Source: Ktedonobacterales bacterium
GTDB taxonomy: Bacteria > Chloroflexota > Ktedonobacteria > Ktedonobacterales > JADMIN01
NCBI GenBank assembly: GCA_025935195.1
Contig: JAICVS010000007.1
Location: 1-57,204 of the forward strand
Direction of reading: 5' to 3'
Length of the DNA: 57,204 nucleotides
The position numbers and the translations under genes are program-made. Positions within the stretch are counted from its first letter, which is position 1; each line of letters starts with the position of its first letter. Shown piece by piece: positions 8,908 to 17,228 of this stretch. The notes below the pieces were generated by a model, which had not been told where the DNA came from, searched no databases, and was given only the letters and a program-made list of their open reading frames with translations.

Positions 8908-9230
8908 CATCGCGGCGCCACCACGCGCCGCTAGCACCTTGAACGACCGCATACAACGGCACACACCGCCATCTCATCCAATCGCGGCCGTGAGCCTGGC
9001 AGCGTGAATGCGGCCGAAACCGCGTACAACGTTGCCGTTTTTGCCACCACCGTGCCGTTTTTTGCCACATCGTTGCCGTTTCTTGCCGTTTTTGCCGCCC
9101 AGAACGCCAAACGTCACGGTGCTGTGGGCCGCAAACTGGCTTGAATGCGGCATCCGAGCGGAGGTCACCTTCGACACGCGTCCGAAAAGCGGCAAAAACG
9201 GCAATGTTGACTGGCGCGGTCAACTTTGCC
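8871..9230 (+). repeat. Dispersed structured element, copy B (putative ncRNA)
   Basis: The clearest of the four copies. The promoter at 8871-8899 is followed by AGTTCTAT (8900-8907) and the hairpin GCGGCGC...GCGCCGC. Then come CTTGAACGACCGCAT, a pyrimidine-rich run at about 9032-9099 with two exact TTGCCGTTTTTGCC units and near copies, and the CCCAGAACGCC block. GGCTTGAATGCGG and the complementary GGCAAAAACGGCAA (about 9191-9204) follow, and the element ends in the hairpin 9200-9211/9219-9230 with one mismatch. The two TTGCCGTTTTTGCC units can each pair fully with the single downstream segment. No gene overlaps it. Confidence 0.88.
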
Positions 9231-9457
9231 GCGCGGGATGCGTCATGAGGCATCATAGAGATGGGGGAGGGATGCCGGCGACCCAGCGCGACCGCCAATC
9301 AATCGCGTAGCAGTGGCGCGCGTCACAGCATCCCTGCCCCGCTGGGTGCTATACTGCGCCACGGCAAACACGGGCGCCCGGATGCATTCTGGCATCCCAG
9401 CGCGTACCCGGCACGTAGAGATGGCAGGCGCGAGGCTCCGCCGCCGGGGAGGACGAG

Positions 9458-10519
9458 ATGGCGCGAACGGCGCGACGCGCGGGACAATCCCGGCAAGACG
9501 TGACGACGCCCAACGGCCGCCGATCGCGGGCGGCGGCCCGGCCCGCGGACGATGGGCGCGCGACTCACGACGAGGCGGCATACCCGCGCCTGACGGCGCG
9601 CTTCTGGGGCGTGCGCGGCAGCCATCCCGCGCCCTTCGCCACCGGCTCGCGCTTCGGCGGCAACACCGCCTGCGTGGAGCTGCGCTTCGGGCGCCACCTG
9701 CTCATCTTCGACGCCGGCTCCGGCATCGTCGGGCTGGGCGACGCGCTGGCGCGTGAGTGGCACGATCGGTCGCCCGCGGCGCGGCCGACGCTCACCTTGC
9801 TCTTCACGCACGCCCACCACGATCACCTCTGCGGGCTGCCGTTCTTCGCGCCGCTCTTCGAGCCTGGCGCCGATGTGCATCTCGTCGGACCGGACCTCGC
9901 CGGCCTGCGCTTCGAGCAGATCGTCGCCGGTTACATGCGCACGCCCTACTTCCCCGTGGACTTCTACGACCTGCCCTCGCGCCGCCACCTGCGCAGCATC
10001 AGCGACGGCGCGCGGCTGGTCTGGACGGCGGACGGCGACAGTCCAGTGACCGTCCCACAGGACGCGAGCATCCCGCCGGACGCGCTGGTGGTGGACGTGC
10101 TGCACACGCAACTGCACCCGCGCGAGGGCACCCTGGTCTACCGCGCGACGGGCGGCGGGCGCAGCCTGGTCTTCGCCACGGACGTAGAGGTGGGCGAGCG
10201 CGGCGGCGCGGGCGAGCGGCGCTTCGTGCGCTTCGTGCGCGGCGCGGATGTGCTGGTTCACGACGCGCAGTACAGCGACGAGGATTACGATGGCGCGACG
10301 CCGCATCGCGGCTTCGGCCACAGCACGCCGGCGATGGCGGCGCGTGTGGCGCGGGCGGCGGAGGTGGATCGGCTGATCCTGTTCCACCACGATCCCAACT
10401 ATCCCGACGCCGACGTACTGGCGCTGGAGCGCGCGGCGCGGCAGCTGTTCCCGCGCACCTGGGCGGCGCGCGAAGGGGGGGAAATCTGGCTGGACGGGCA
10501 GGAGGAGCGGCACGTATAA
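9458..10519 (+). CDS. Metallo-beta-lactamase-fold hydrolase
   Basis: A 353-residue protein. After a basic, low-complexity leader (about 1-45) it enters the metallo-beta-lactamase fold at LTARFWGVRGSHPAP. It carries GGNTACVEL, the metal-binding motif THAHHDH (about 119-125), a further aspartate in VFATDVEVGE and the late histidine FGHSTPA. The order resembles ElaC/PhnP-like phosphodiesterases, but the substrate is not evident. The start at 9458 follows GGGGAGGACGAG. A TATACT box is at 9350-9355. Whether the basic leader is translated from this ATG or a later start is uncertain. Confidence 0.85.
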   Translation: MARTARRAGQSRQDVTTPNGRRSRAAARPADDGRATHDEAAYPRLTARFWGVRGSHPAPFATGSRFGGNTACVELRFGRHLLIFDAGSGIVGLGDALAREWHDRSPAARPTLTLLFTHAHHDHLCGLPFFAPLFEPGADVHLVGPDLAGLRFEQIVAGYMRTPYFPVDFYDLPSRRHLRSISDGARLVWTADGDSPVTVPQDASIPPDALVVDVLHTQLHPREGTLVYRATGGGRSLVFATDVEVGERGGAGERRFVRFVRGADVLVHDAQYSDEDYDGATPHRGFGHSTPAMAARVARAAEVDRLILFHHDPNYPDADVLALERAARQLFPRTWAAREGGEIWLDGQEERHV

Positions 10520-10594
10520 TGGCTGGGCGGAGCCTGTCGTGAGGCCTGCTCGCGAGGCTCGCCACGCACGAATCGCACGCATTGGAGGTACGCC

Positions 10595-10654
10595 ATGGGT
10601 GACAAGAGCCCGAAGAACAAGGAAAAGCGCAAGCCCAAGAAGACCGCGAAGTGA
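10595..10654 (+). CDS. 19-residue lysine-rich mini-protein
   Basis: A very short gene with a textbook ribosome-binding site (TTGGAGGTACGCC just before ATG). It encodes MGDKSPKNKEKRKPKKTAK, highly basic with almost no hydrophobic residues. Similar GDKSPKxK-type mini-proteins occur as uncharacterised genes in many bacteria, which supports it being real. The function is unknown; the charge suggests nucleic acid or ribosome contact, but that is only inference. It lies 75 bases after the metallo-hydrolase. Its TGA stop is the first three bases of a tnpB right end, so the insertion may have changed the original C-terminus. Confidence 0.7.
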   Translation: MGDKSPKNKEKRKPKKTAK

Positions 10655-10686
10655 CAACTCCCCACGCCTACAGGCGGGGGCTTCTC
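10652..10686 (-). repeat. IS200/IS605-type tnpB right-end hairpin
   Basis: On the minus strand GAAGCCCCCGCCTGTAGGCG then TGGGGAGTTGTCA. It forms a stem-loop and ends in GTTGTCA like the copy at 21098. The last three bases are the stop codon of the 19-residue gene. Confidence 0.75.
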
Positions 10687-10860
10687 GCTTCATCCGGGGC
10701 GGCATCCCGCTCCGTCCACGAAGGCGGTGCCCCTGTCTGTCCAGGCGGTATTCCCGTGCCAGCCCGCACGATGTTCTTGGCGGCATTCACGTCGCGGTCC
10801 TCAACGAGACCATCGGAACACCGAGGGCGTGCGTCAGTCAAGCGATGAGTGCCATGCGCC
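10668..10860 (-). pseudogene. tnpB C-terminal remnant
   Basis: Only the last part of a tnpB is left: DGLVEDRDVNAAKNIVRAG, matching the RuvC-III region LDRDxNAAxNI of the family with damage to the second zinc-ribbon cysteines. It runs into the right-end hairpin. All upstream domains are gone. Codons outside this stretch are not recognisable. Confidence 0.75.
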
Positions 10861-10955
10861 GCCGGCCGGTCGGGCGCCGTCACCGCGCGGTAACGGCGGA
10901 ATCCCTTCGCGGGTCGCGCGTCGCCGGCATATCGTACCTATTCGGGGTCAGCGCC

Positions 10956-11738
10956 ATGCCCTTCAATGTGATCTGGATCGTCGAAGTCTTCATCGCCTTC
11001 GTGGTCGCCCTCGCCCTGCACGAATCGGCGCACGCGGCGACAGCCGCGGCGCTTGGCGACAGCACGCCACTGAGCAACGGCCGCTTCTCGCTCGCGCCGC
11101 GCCGGCACATGAGCGCGATCGGCACTATCGTCGCCATCGTCTTCGCAATGAGGCCGTTGATTCTCTTTCCTACCGGCCTCGGCTGGGGCAAGCCGGTGGA
11201 TGTGGACGCGCGACGCCTGCGCGTGGGACCGAATTTCGGCCTGATTTTAGTCGCGCTGGCCGGCCCGCTGGTGAACGCGCTGCTAGGCTTCGCCGTGCTC
11301 TTCGGCCTGCGCCTGCTGCCCGGCTACAACGCGCTCCAAGTCTCCTTCGATCGCTGCTCCGGCCTTGTGGGCGGCGGCCAGTTGTTGCAGACATGTGTGA
11401 GCGCGGCGCAGAACATCGCCGTGCTGCGCGTCGAGCAATTCCTGTTCGCCTTCGCCGTGTCGAGCATCGCGCTGGCGATCCTCAACATCATCCCCCTGCA
11501 CCCGCTGGACGGCTACAAGATCCTCTTTGCCCTGCTGCCGAATCGCCAGGCAATCCGCTACCGCGATTTCGAGCCGTACATGGAGTTCACCCTGCTGGTG
11601 CTCTTCTTCGTGCTGCCGGTCATTCTCGGCTTCGTCGGCATCCCCCTCAACCTGGGCAATCTGCTCGTGATTACACCGGCCTACAACCTCGCCGGCTCCG
11701 TGGTGGGAAACCTCGTGCCGATCTTCTTGCTGCTGTAG
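10956..11738 (+). CDS. Site-2 protease family membrane metalloprotease (M50)
   Basis: A 260-residue multi-spanning membrane protein. The first helix carries the zinc motif HESAH (HExxH, about 22-26) and a later helix carries HPLDGYK (about 183-189), the counterpart of the NPxDG motif that supplies the third ligand. At least five hydrophobic segments are visible. M50 proteases cut transmembrane helices, often of anti-sigma factors, but a role cannot be assigned. The open frame extends upstream to 10539 through the tnpB remnant, so ATG 10956 at MPFNVIWIVEVF is chosen. It ends 7 bases before the HD-domain gene, so the two may be co-transcribed. Confidence 0.88.
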   Translation: MPFNVIWIVEVFIAFVVALALHESAHAATAAALGDSTPLSNGRFSLAPRRHMSAIGTIVAIVFAMRPLILFPTGLGWGKPVDVDARRLRVGPNFGLILVALAGPLVNALLGFAVLFGLRLLPGYNALQVSFDRCSGLVGGGQLLQTCVSAAQNIAVLRVEQFLFAFAVSSIALAILNIIPLHPLDGYKILFALLPNRQAIRYRDFEPYMEFTLLVLFFVLPVILGFVGIPLNLGNLLVITPAYNLAGSVVGNLVPIFLLL

Positions 11739-11745
11739 CGCCACC

Positions 11746-12378
11746 GTGAACGATCAGCGTGGGGCCGCTTCCGAAGCCACTTCTAGCCCATCGCGGCGCT
11801 TGGATCAGATGCGATCGGGGCGCGCCGGCGGATGGCTGGCGAAGGCGTGCTACCGCGCCTGGCAGATGTGGCGCGCGTTGACGCCGCGCCCGCTCGACGC
11901 CGCCGACCGCGCCATCCTCACCACGATGCTGCCGCCAGGTGGGCGGGCGCTCTTCGCCGCGATGTCGCGCCATGACCAGCGCCACAGCCTCAGCGTCTAC
12001 CACGCGCTGCGCGCGCACGGCCATACTGATCCAGAGCTGCTCGCGGCGGCGCTCCTGCACGACAGCGGCAAGGGCGGCGGGCGCGTGCGCCTGTGGATGC
12101 GCCCGACCGTCGTGCTGCTACGGGCCGGCGCGCCGCGGCTGCTCACCTGGCTCGCCCGGCCATCTACCGCCGGCACGAGCACGGACATGGGTACAGACAC
12201 TGACACCGGCGTTCCCCACTGGCGCCGCCCGTTCTACTACGCCTGGCATCACGCGGAGATCGGCGCGACGCTGGCGGCGCGCGCTGGCCTCTCCGCACGC
12301 ATCGTGCTGCTGATCCGCACGCATCACGACGCGCGCGGCCCCGCCGCCGAGCTGCACGCCGTGGACGACGCCCTGTAG
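11746..12378 (+). CDS. HD-domain protein (putative phosphohydrolase)
   Basis: A 210-residue protein with an HD-type metal site: SRHDQRHSLSVYHAL, then AALLHDSGKG (the HD pair) and a later HHAEIGATLAAR. HD proteins hydrolyse phosphoesters or phosphoanhydrides, often of nucleotides; the substrate here is unknown. The GTG start has no strong ribosome-binding site and follows the M50 stop by 7 bases, which suggests coupled translation. The N-terminal 35 residues look poorly ordered. The downstream gap 12379-12657 holds only a TATAAC box (12602-12607) before scpA. Confidence 0.8.
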   Translation: MNDQRGAASEATSSPSRRLDQMRSGRAGGWLAKACYRAWQMWRALTPRPLDAADRAILTTMLPPGGRALFAAMSRHDQRHSLSVYHALRAHGHTDPELLAAALLHDSGKGGGRVRLWMRPTVVLLRAGAPRLLTWLARPSTAGTSTDMGTDTDTGVPHWRRPFYYAWHHAEIGATLAARAGLSARIVLLIRTHHDARGPAAELHAVDDAL

Positions 12379-12657
12379 CTCTCTGTCGTCCAGCATCCTG
12401 AGAGCACGGTTTTGCATAGGCCATTCGTTCACCGAGCGTAGCCTATCTTTCCCGCCGCTTGTACCGCTTTTCATGCACGTTCGTAGAATGGCGTGATAAC
12501 ACGTCTGGTTCGGCCGCTGGCGTCCGCGGCACGACAAGTGCCGGCGCACGGGAACGGGAACTGACGTCTCTGGAAGAGCCCAAGAATCCATCCCAACTCG
12601 GTATAACACGTGCGGGTAGGCGCGACGGGGCAATGCGAGACGTGTGCGGGAGGGCGT

Positions 12658-13659
12658 ATGACGGCGGGCGCGGGCGGGACGGCCGCGGCTGATCTTGCTT
12701 CCCTGGCGCCGGACGCGACGGCGAGCGGCGCCGGCACGGCGGATCGCGCGCTCATCCGGCCGTACACCGTGCATCTGCCCGGCTTCGACGGCCCGCTGGA
12801 CCTGCTGCTGCACCTGATCGAGCGCAACCAGCTCGAGATCACCATGATCTCGCTCGTCGCCATCACTGACCAGTTCATTCACTATCTGCGTACCTGGGAT
12901 GAGCCGCCGCTGCCGCGCCTGGCCGAATTCGTGGCGATGGCCGCGCGCCTGTTACTGATCAAGTCGCGCAGTCTCTTGCCCCGCCAAACACAGCGGGACG
13001 CCGCCGAGGATGAGACGGACCCACTGGAGGACGCCGAGCAGCTCCGCCGCCATCTCGTGGAGTACAAGACAGCGCGCGAGGTGGCGCGCGCGCTCAAGGC
13101 GCGTGAGCTGGCCGGCTTGCAGACCTTCACGCGGCCGGGCCGGCTGGTGGACCCAGAGGCGATGATAGCCTGGACACCGCCGCGCATCGTCGGGCTGAAC
13201 GTGGATGCGCTGGCGATGGTGTTCCGGCGCGTGCTGACGGAGCGGCGCTTGGCCGAGCCGGAGGAGCTGCCGCAGCCGCTCGTGACCATCGCCGAGAAGA
13301 TGGAGGAAGTGGAGGCGCTGCTGCGCGCGCGCGGCCGCGCGACGCTGGAGGACGTGCTGCGCACGGCAGGCTCGCGCTTCGCGGTGGTGGTCACGTTCCT
13401 GGCTGTGCTAGAGATGTGGCACCAGCAGCGGTTGATCGTGACGCAGGAGGAGTTGTTCGGCCCGATCACGATCCTGCCCGGCCCGAAATTCGGCCAGCGC
13501 ACCGTCTCCTCGTTCGACGACCCCGCGATCCAGGCGGAGATCGAAGCCGCGATCCAGGCGTCAACCGAGGAGGAGCCGCCGGTGCGTGTGCGCCGTCGGC
13601 GTGTGCGGCGCGGGGCGGCGACGGGCGACGGTGGCGGTGACATGGCGGAGAGTGGCTGA
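12658..13659 (+). CDS. scpA: Segregation and condensation protein A
   Basis: Kleisin subunit of the bacterial SMC-ScpAB condensin, which bridges the SMC heads and organises the chromosome. After a low-complexity start, the family signature FDGPLDLLLHLIERNQLEI appears (about 42-60). KSRSLLP follows in the helical middle part, and the C-terminal winged-helix region contains FLAVLEMWHQQRLIVTQEE. The ATG at 12658 has GGGAGG just upstream; the open frame extends to 12610 without support. The usual partner scpB is not adjacent. The stop codon (13657-13659) directly abuts the stop of the convergent PHP gene with no base between. Confidence 0.92.
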   Translation: MTAGAGGTAAADLASLAPDATASGAGTADRALIRPYTVHLPGFDGPLDLLLHLIERNQLEITMISLVAITDQFIHYLRTWDEPPLPRLAEFVAMAARLLLIKSRSLLPRQTQRDAAEDETDPLEDAEQLRRHLVEYKTAREVARALKARELAGLQTFTRPGRLVDPEAMIAWTPPRIVGLNVDALAMVFRRVLTERRLAEPEELPQPLVTIAEKMEEVEALLRARGRATLEDVLRTAGSRFAVVVTFLAVLEMWHQQRLIVTQEELFGPITILPGPKFGQRTVSSFDDPAIQAEIEAAIQASTEEEPPVRVRRRRVRRGAATGDGGGDMAESG

Positions 13660-14484
13660 CTACGGCCGCGCGGGCAGCCGGTCCGTTTCGGGCGCGACGG
13701 CGGGGTGGCCGCGTGCCATGCGAGTGAGCTTGCGCGGCGGGTCCAGCACCATGCTCCAGAAGCACTGGCCGATGTAGGACGTGAGCGGCAGCCTCTCCGG
13801 CGGCTGTTCCTGTCCGCCGGCGCGGGTGGTGCGGTTGAGAATGGCGGCGCGCAGGTCTTCGGCCGTCTCGCCGGGGAAGAGGGTGTAGCCGGCGCCGATG
13901 TGCTGCCAGAAGTGCGCGTCGCTGCTGCCGGTGCCCGCGAAGCCCCACTGACCATTCAGCTCGCGCACGCGCCCGCGTACGGAGGCGTTGGCTGGCGAGG
14001 GGTTATACAGCTCGATGCCGTCAATGGGGTAGTCGCGGTTGAGCAGCTCCTCGATCTTCTTCAGGCTGAGGCTGGGGACGAGCCGGCCCATCGGGTGGGG
14101 GATGACGCAGAGGCCGCCCTGCTCTTTGATGGCGTCAATCGCGCCCTCGACATGGGTGAGGAACCGCACCGGGCGCTTCATGAACAGGCCGAGGAAGTGG
14201 CCCTGGCGCGTCGTCACCTCACAGCCCCAGATCATCTCGATCTCCGACCCCTCGCGGTCGATCAGCTCCTGCACGCGCTTGGCGCCTTCCATGTGATCGT
14301 GGTCGGTGATGGCGATCACTTTGAGGCCGCGATGCTTGGCCTCGGAGAGCACACGCGCGGGGCTGGCGGTGCCGTCGCCGAGGTTGGTGTGCAGATGCAG
14401 GTCGGCGCGCGCGAGCGGCCGCCCGTCCGCCGCGTCGCGCTCACTCGCCGCCGCGCCGGGAATGGAGATCGATCCGCTGCTCAT
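13660..14484 (-). CDS. PHP-domain phosphoesterase
   Basis: Polymerase-and-histidinol-phosphatase family metal-dependent phosphoesterase of about 274 residues. Motifs are DLHLHTNLGDGTASP, AITDHDHMEGA, the glutamate in GCEVTT, VIPHPMG, and GSSDAHFWQHIGAG, together a complete metal-site set. Such proteins include nucleoside 3',5'-bisphosphate and oligonucleotide phosphatases. The start is placed at ATG 14482-14484 (MSSGSISIPG). The longer frame begins inside the likely promoter region. A triple TGTATCCC direct repeat lies at about 14485-14510. Confidence 0.88.
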   Translation of the reverse strand: MSSGSISIPGAAASERDAADGRPLARADLHLHTNLGDGTASPARVLSEAKHRGLKVIAITDHDHMEGAKRVQELIDREGSEIEMIWGCEVTTRQGHFLGLFMKRPVRFLTHVEGAIDAIKEQGGLCVIPHPMGRLVPSLSLKKIEELLNRDYPIDGIELYNPSPANASVRGRVRELNGQWGFAGTGSSDAHFWQHIGAGYTLFPGETAEDLRAAILNRTTRAGGQEQPPERLPLTSYIGQCFWSMVLDPPRKLTRMARGHPAVAPETDRLPARP

Positions 14485-14665
14485 GTGTATCCCTGTATCC
14501 CTGTATCCGCTTGTAGGCCTTCGTTTCCCGCAACCGCCGCTGTTGCCGCGATCACGTCGGACCACGCCAACCTGTAGCATACCGCATGCGGCCGGCCGCC
14601 AGACGAATGGTACATGAGATGAGGCGCGGGGACAAGGGGAAATCCGCTGGATTTCGCGGGCGGGC

Positions 14666-14694
14666 TTGTATGCGGCAATATGTCATGGTATACT
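14666..14694 (+). promoter_or_regulatory. Promoter of the zinc-ribbon gene
   Basis: TTGTAT (14666-14671), 17 bases, TATACT (14689-14694). It implies a 5' leader of about 225 bases. Confidence 0.7.
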
Positions 14695-14721
14695 TTGCCC
14701 GCGAAGGCGCGACCGCCTTCG

Positions 14722-14742
14722 GCGCGTTTTCAGGGAACGCGC
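14722..14742 (+). promoter_or_regulatory. Hairpin near the start of a long 5' leader
   Basis: GCGCGTT-TTCAGGG-AACGCGC forms a stem-loop about 20 bases after the predicted transcription start of the zinc-ribbon gene. The remaining leader to 14925 has no coding frame I can support. Its position would fit a regulatory leader or a stabilising 5' hairpin. Confidence 0.4.
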
Positions 14743-14925
14743 ACTAGCAGACGCTCGTCGGTGGCCTGCAAGGGTATCACGTCGGCCTTGGATTTCGGGA
14801 CGATCTCCCGCAGTACTCCCCCCGCAGCGTTCTTCCAGATGTCGGCTCGGCTTCCGCCATGGGCGCGGAGCATGATCGGCGCCGTCGCCAGAGGCACGGT
14901 CCAGCCGGAAGAGAGGTAAGCAGTT

Positions 14926-15261
14926 TTGGCCACCGATCAGACGCTTCGGTGTCGCGAGTGCGGTCGTGAGTTCGTGTTCACGGCCGGCGAGCAGGAATTT
15001 TACGCAAGCAAAGGGTTGATGAATACGCCGTCGCGCTGCCCAGAGTGCCGTGCGGCGCGCAAGTCTTCGATGAGCGGTGGCGGCTCGTACGGTGGAGACC
15101 GAGCGCCGCGCCAGATGTATACTGCTGTCTGCTCGTCGTGTGGCGGGGAGGCTCGTGTGCCGTTCCAGCCACGCGGCGACAAGCCCGTCTATTGCAGCAA
15201 CTGCTACCAGCAGATCGGTGGCGGCGCGCGCAGCGGCAGCAGCTACGGCTCACGCTGGTAG
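14926..15261 (+). CDS. Small double zinc-ribbon protein
   Basis: A 111-residue protein with two zinc ribbons. The first is CRECGREFVF...RCPECRAARK (about 9-42) and the second is CSSCGGEARVPF...VYCSNCYQQ (about 69-94). A glycine/serine/arginine-rich linker and tail surround them. This layout matches the family of bacterial probable zinc-ribbon proteins common in Chloroflexota; its function is not known, and nucleic-acid binding is plausible. The TTG start at 14926 is preceded by AGAGAGGTAAG. It is a single gene with a long leader. Confidence 0.82.
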   Translation: MATDQTLRCRECGREFVFTAGEQEFYASKGLMNTPSRCPECRAARKSSMSGGGSYGGDRAPRQMYTAVCSSCGGEARVPFQPRGDKPVYCSNCYQQIGGGARSGSSYGSRW

Positions 15262-15405
15262 ACGCGCGAGCAACTTCCGGTTGTCGTGATCTCGCGCGAT
15301 TCCCTGGCGTTGCGGACATGACGCTTTCGGACTGGCGCCTGGACCCACACGGTCCGGGCGCTTTTCTCGTGTTTCTCCATGTGCGTCAAGGTGAAGGGCT
15401 GAAGC

Positions 15406-16254
15406 GTGGACTATCGGCTGGTCGTGCTGGATGTAGATGGCACGCTGCTGGACCCAGACCACCGGCTGCGGCCGCGCGTGGCGACGGCGGTGCGCGCTGT
15501 GCGCCGGGCGGGGGTGCCGGTGGCGCTGGCGACGGGGAAGCTGCCGCAATCAGTAGGGGCGCTGCTGGCGGAGCTAGGTGTGGATGGGCCGCAGATCGTC
15601 TTGAACGGGGCGGCCACGGTGGAGAGCGCGAGCGGCAAGGCGCTGCGCTTCTGCCCGTTGCGGCCGGAGGATCTGGGTACGGTGGTGCGGGCGGTGCGGC
15701 GGGTGGATGCGGGGGTGCTGGTCTCGCTCTTCGCGCTGGACGGCATCTTCATGGATGAGGCGCATCCGCTGGCGGGTATCTTCGCCGAGTACGGCGAGGG
15801 GCCGCCGGTGATCGTGCCGGACCTGCTGGCGGTGGAGCTGCCACCGGTGGCGAAGGTGCTGCTGGCGGGGCCGCCGGAGCGGCTGGCGGCGGTGCGCGCG
15901 GCGGTGGCGCCGGGCCTGCCGGAGCGGGTGAGCATCACGACGACGACGCCGGACTTTCTGGAGTTCTTCGATGAGGAGGCGGGCAAAGGGCGGGCGCTGG
16001 CGGCGCTGCGCGAGCGGCTGGGGCTGGCGCGGGCGGCGGTGGTCGCCTTTGGGGATGGCGAGAACGATGTGCCGCTGCTGCGCGAGGCGGGGCTGGCGGT
16101 GGCGATGGGCAACGGCGCGGCGGTGACACGGGCGGCGGCGGACCGTATCGCGCCGAGCAATGCCGAGGATGGGGTGGCGGTGGTGCTGGAGGAGTTGTTG
16201 GAGAGCGGGTTCCTCACCCCCGGCACCTCTCCCCAAGGGGTGAGGGGCGGTTAG
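15406..16254 (+). CDS. HAD-superfamily phosphatase (Cof type)
   Basis: A 282-residue haloacid-dehalogenase-fold phosphatase. Motif I is LDVDGTLLD (about 8-16), motif II is in ALATGK, motif III includes the lysine in GKGRALAAL, and motif IV is FGDGENDVPLL. The large C2 cap places it in the Cof/YbiV group that acts on sugar phosphates or flavin nucleotides. A GTG start follows GAAGGG. The last dozen residues (TPGTSPQGVRGG) are encoded by a REP-like palindrome, so the natural C-terminus was probably replaced by read-through into that repeat. Confidence 0.88.
   Translation: MDYRLVVLDVDGTLLDPDHRLRPRVATAVRAVRRAGVPVALATGKLPQSVGALLAELGVDGPQIVLNGAATVESASGKALRFCPLRPEDLGTVVRAVRRVDAGVLVSLFALDGIFMDEAHPLAGIFAEYGEGPPVIVPDLLAVELPPVAKVLLAGPPERLAAVRAAVAPGLPERVSITTTTPDFLEFFDEEAGKGRALAALRERLGLARAAVVAFGDGENDVPLLREAGLAVAMGNGAAVTRAAADRIAPSNAEDGVAVVLEELLESGFLTPGTSPQGVRGG
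16212..16254. repeat. REP-like palindromic repeat inside the HAD gene end
   Basis: CCTCACCCCCGGCACCTCTCCCC and GGGGTGAGGGG around a short loop. It is the same type as the copies at 36901, 37761 and 54183. Confidence 0.6.
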
Positions 16255-16268
16255 GCAGGCGGTGGGAG

Positions 16269-17228
16269 CTAGCCGCGGGCGGCCCAGGCGGCGGCGACGA
16301 GGGCGAGCAGGGCAAGGAGCAGGGGCAGGCCGAGCCACCAGTTGAGCGGGGGACGGTCGCCGCTGGCGCGCACGCCGCCGGTGTAGCCCTCCCACAGGCC
16401 GATGCCGCCGGCAGTGAAGAGCAGGCCGAGAATCCAGAGGATGGCACGCCCGGCGCCGGAGACGGTGGGGAAGAGCGGGAGCAGGAAGACGGCGGTGAAG
16501 AAGGCGGCGATGGCGGCAAGCTGGATGGCCTCGCCGATGCGGAAGCGGGCGAGATCGGCGCCACTCAACTCGGTCAGCTCGCCGGCGACGAGGTCAATGT
16601 CTTCGGCGCCGTCGCGGGTGGGGGTGGCGCGGGCGAGCAGTGGGATGACGAAGGCGGCAGCGAGCAGAGCGAGCAGGCGGGTGAAGATGTCAATGGTGGC
16701 GGGGGCGGTGCGTGCGGGGGCCAGATTCAGGCCGAGCGTCTGGAATTGCTCGGCGATGGCGGCAAGGGCGAGCGCGAGGACGACGACGGCGCCGGCGAGG
16801 TTGCGGGCGGCACGGTCGGCGGCGAGGCGGGTGTAGGGCGAGGGCAACGCCCAGCCGAGGCAGAGGCGCAACGCGGGCAGCCCCAGCAGCAGGCCAGCCT
16901 CAGCGGCGAGATCACCCGTCGCGCCGATGACGCTGACGAGCGGATTGCCGGGGACGGGGAGCAGGATCAGCGCGAGCAGCGGCAGGATGACAGCGGCGAG
17001 CGAGAGCGCGCCAACGATGCGGGGCGCGGCGCCATCGGGAATGAGAGCGTCGCGGTCGAGTGCGGTGCGCAGGCCACGAATCGCACGCATGGGGTTTTCG
17101 ACGGTGGCGCGGGTGACGAAGGCGCGGCCGGCATCACGTGTCCAGGTGAGGGCGGCGGCGGCGAGGACGGCGACGACGACGCCGGGGTAGATCAGGACGG
17201 CCAGCAGGAAGGCGAAAATATCGTTCAT
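16269..17228 (-). CDS. NuoH / EchB-like membrane subunit
   Basis: A 319-residue integral membrane protein related to complex I subunit NuoH and to the EchB/HyfC subunit of group 4 hydrogenases, which link the redox module to the membrane arm. About eight hydrophobic segments are visible. The loop EDIDLVAGELTELSGADLARF (about 212-232) matches the NuoH loop that normally faces the quinone site. It is the last gene of a minus-strand operon and overlaps the small subunit by 4 bases (ATGA). It converges with the HAD gene. Confidence 0.8.
   Translation of the reverse strand: MNDIFAFLLAVLIYPGVVVAVLAAAALTWTRDAGRAFVTRATVENPMRAIRGLRTALDRDALIPDGAAPRIVGALSLAAVILPLLALILLPVPGNPLVSVIGATGDLAAEAGLLLGLPALRLCLGWALPSPYTRLAADRAARNLAGAVVVLALALAAIAEQFQTLGLNLAPARTAPATIDIFTRLLALLAAAFVIPLLARATPTRDGAEDIDLVAGELTELSGADLARFRIGEAIQLAAIAAFFTAVFLLPLFPTVSGAGRAILWILGLLFTAGGIGLWEGYTGGVRASGDRPPLNWWLGLPLLLALLALVAAAWAARG

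Noticed and set aside
9032-9099. Possible short CRISPR-like array in the TTGCCG repeats
   Set aside because: Units are about 10-18 bases with no regular spacers, and no cas genes are nearby.
9323-10786. 487-residue open frame opposite the metallo-hydrolase gene
   Set aside because: Arg/Ala/Pro composition typical of GC-rich antisense frames; the plus-strand frame has a full metal-binding motif set.
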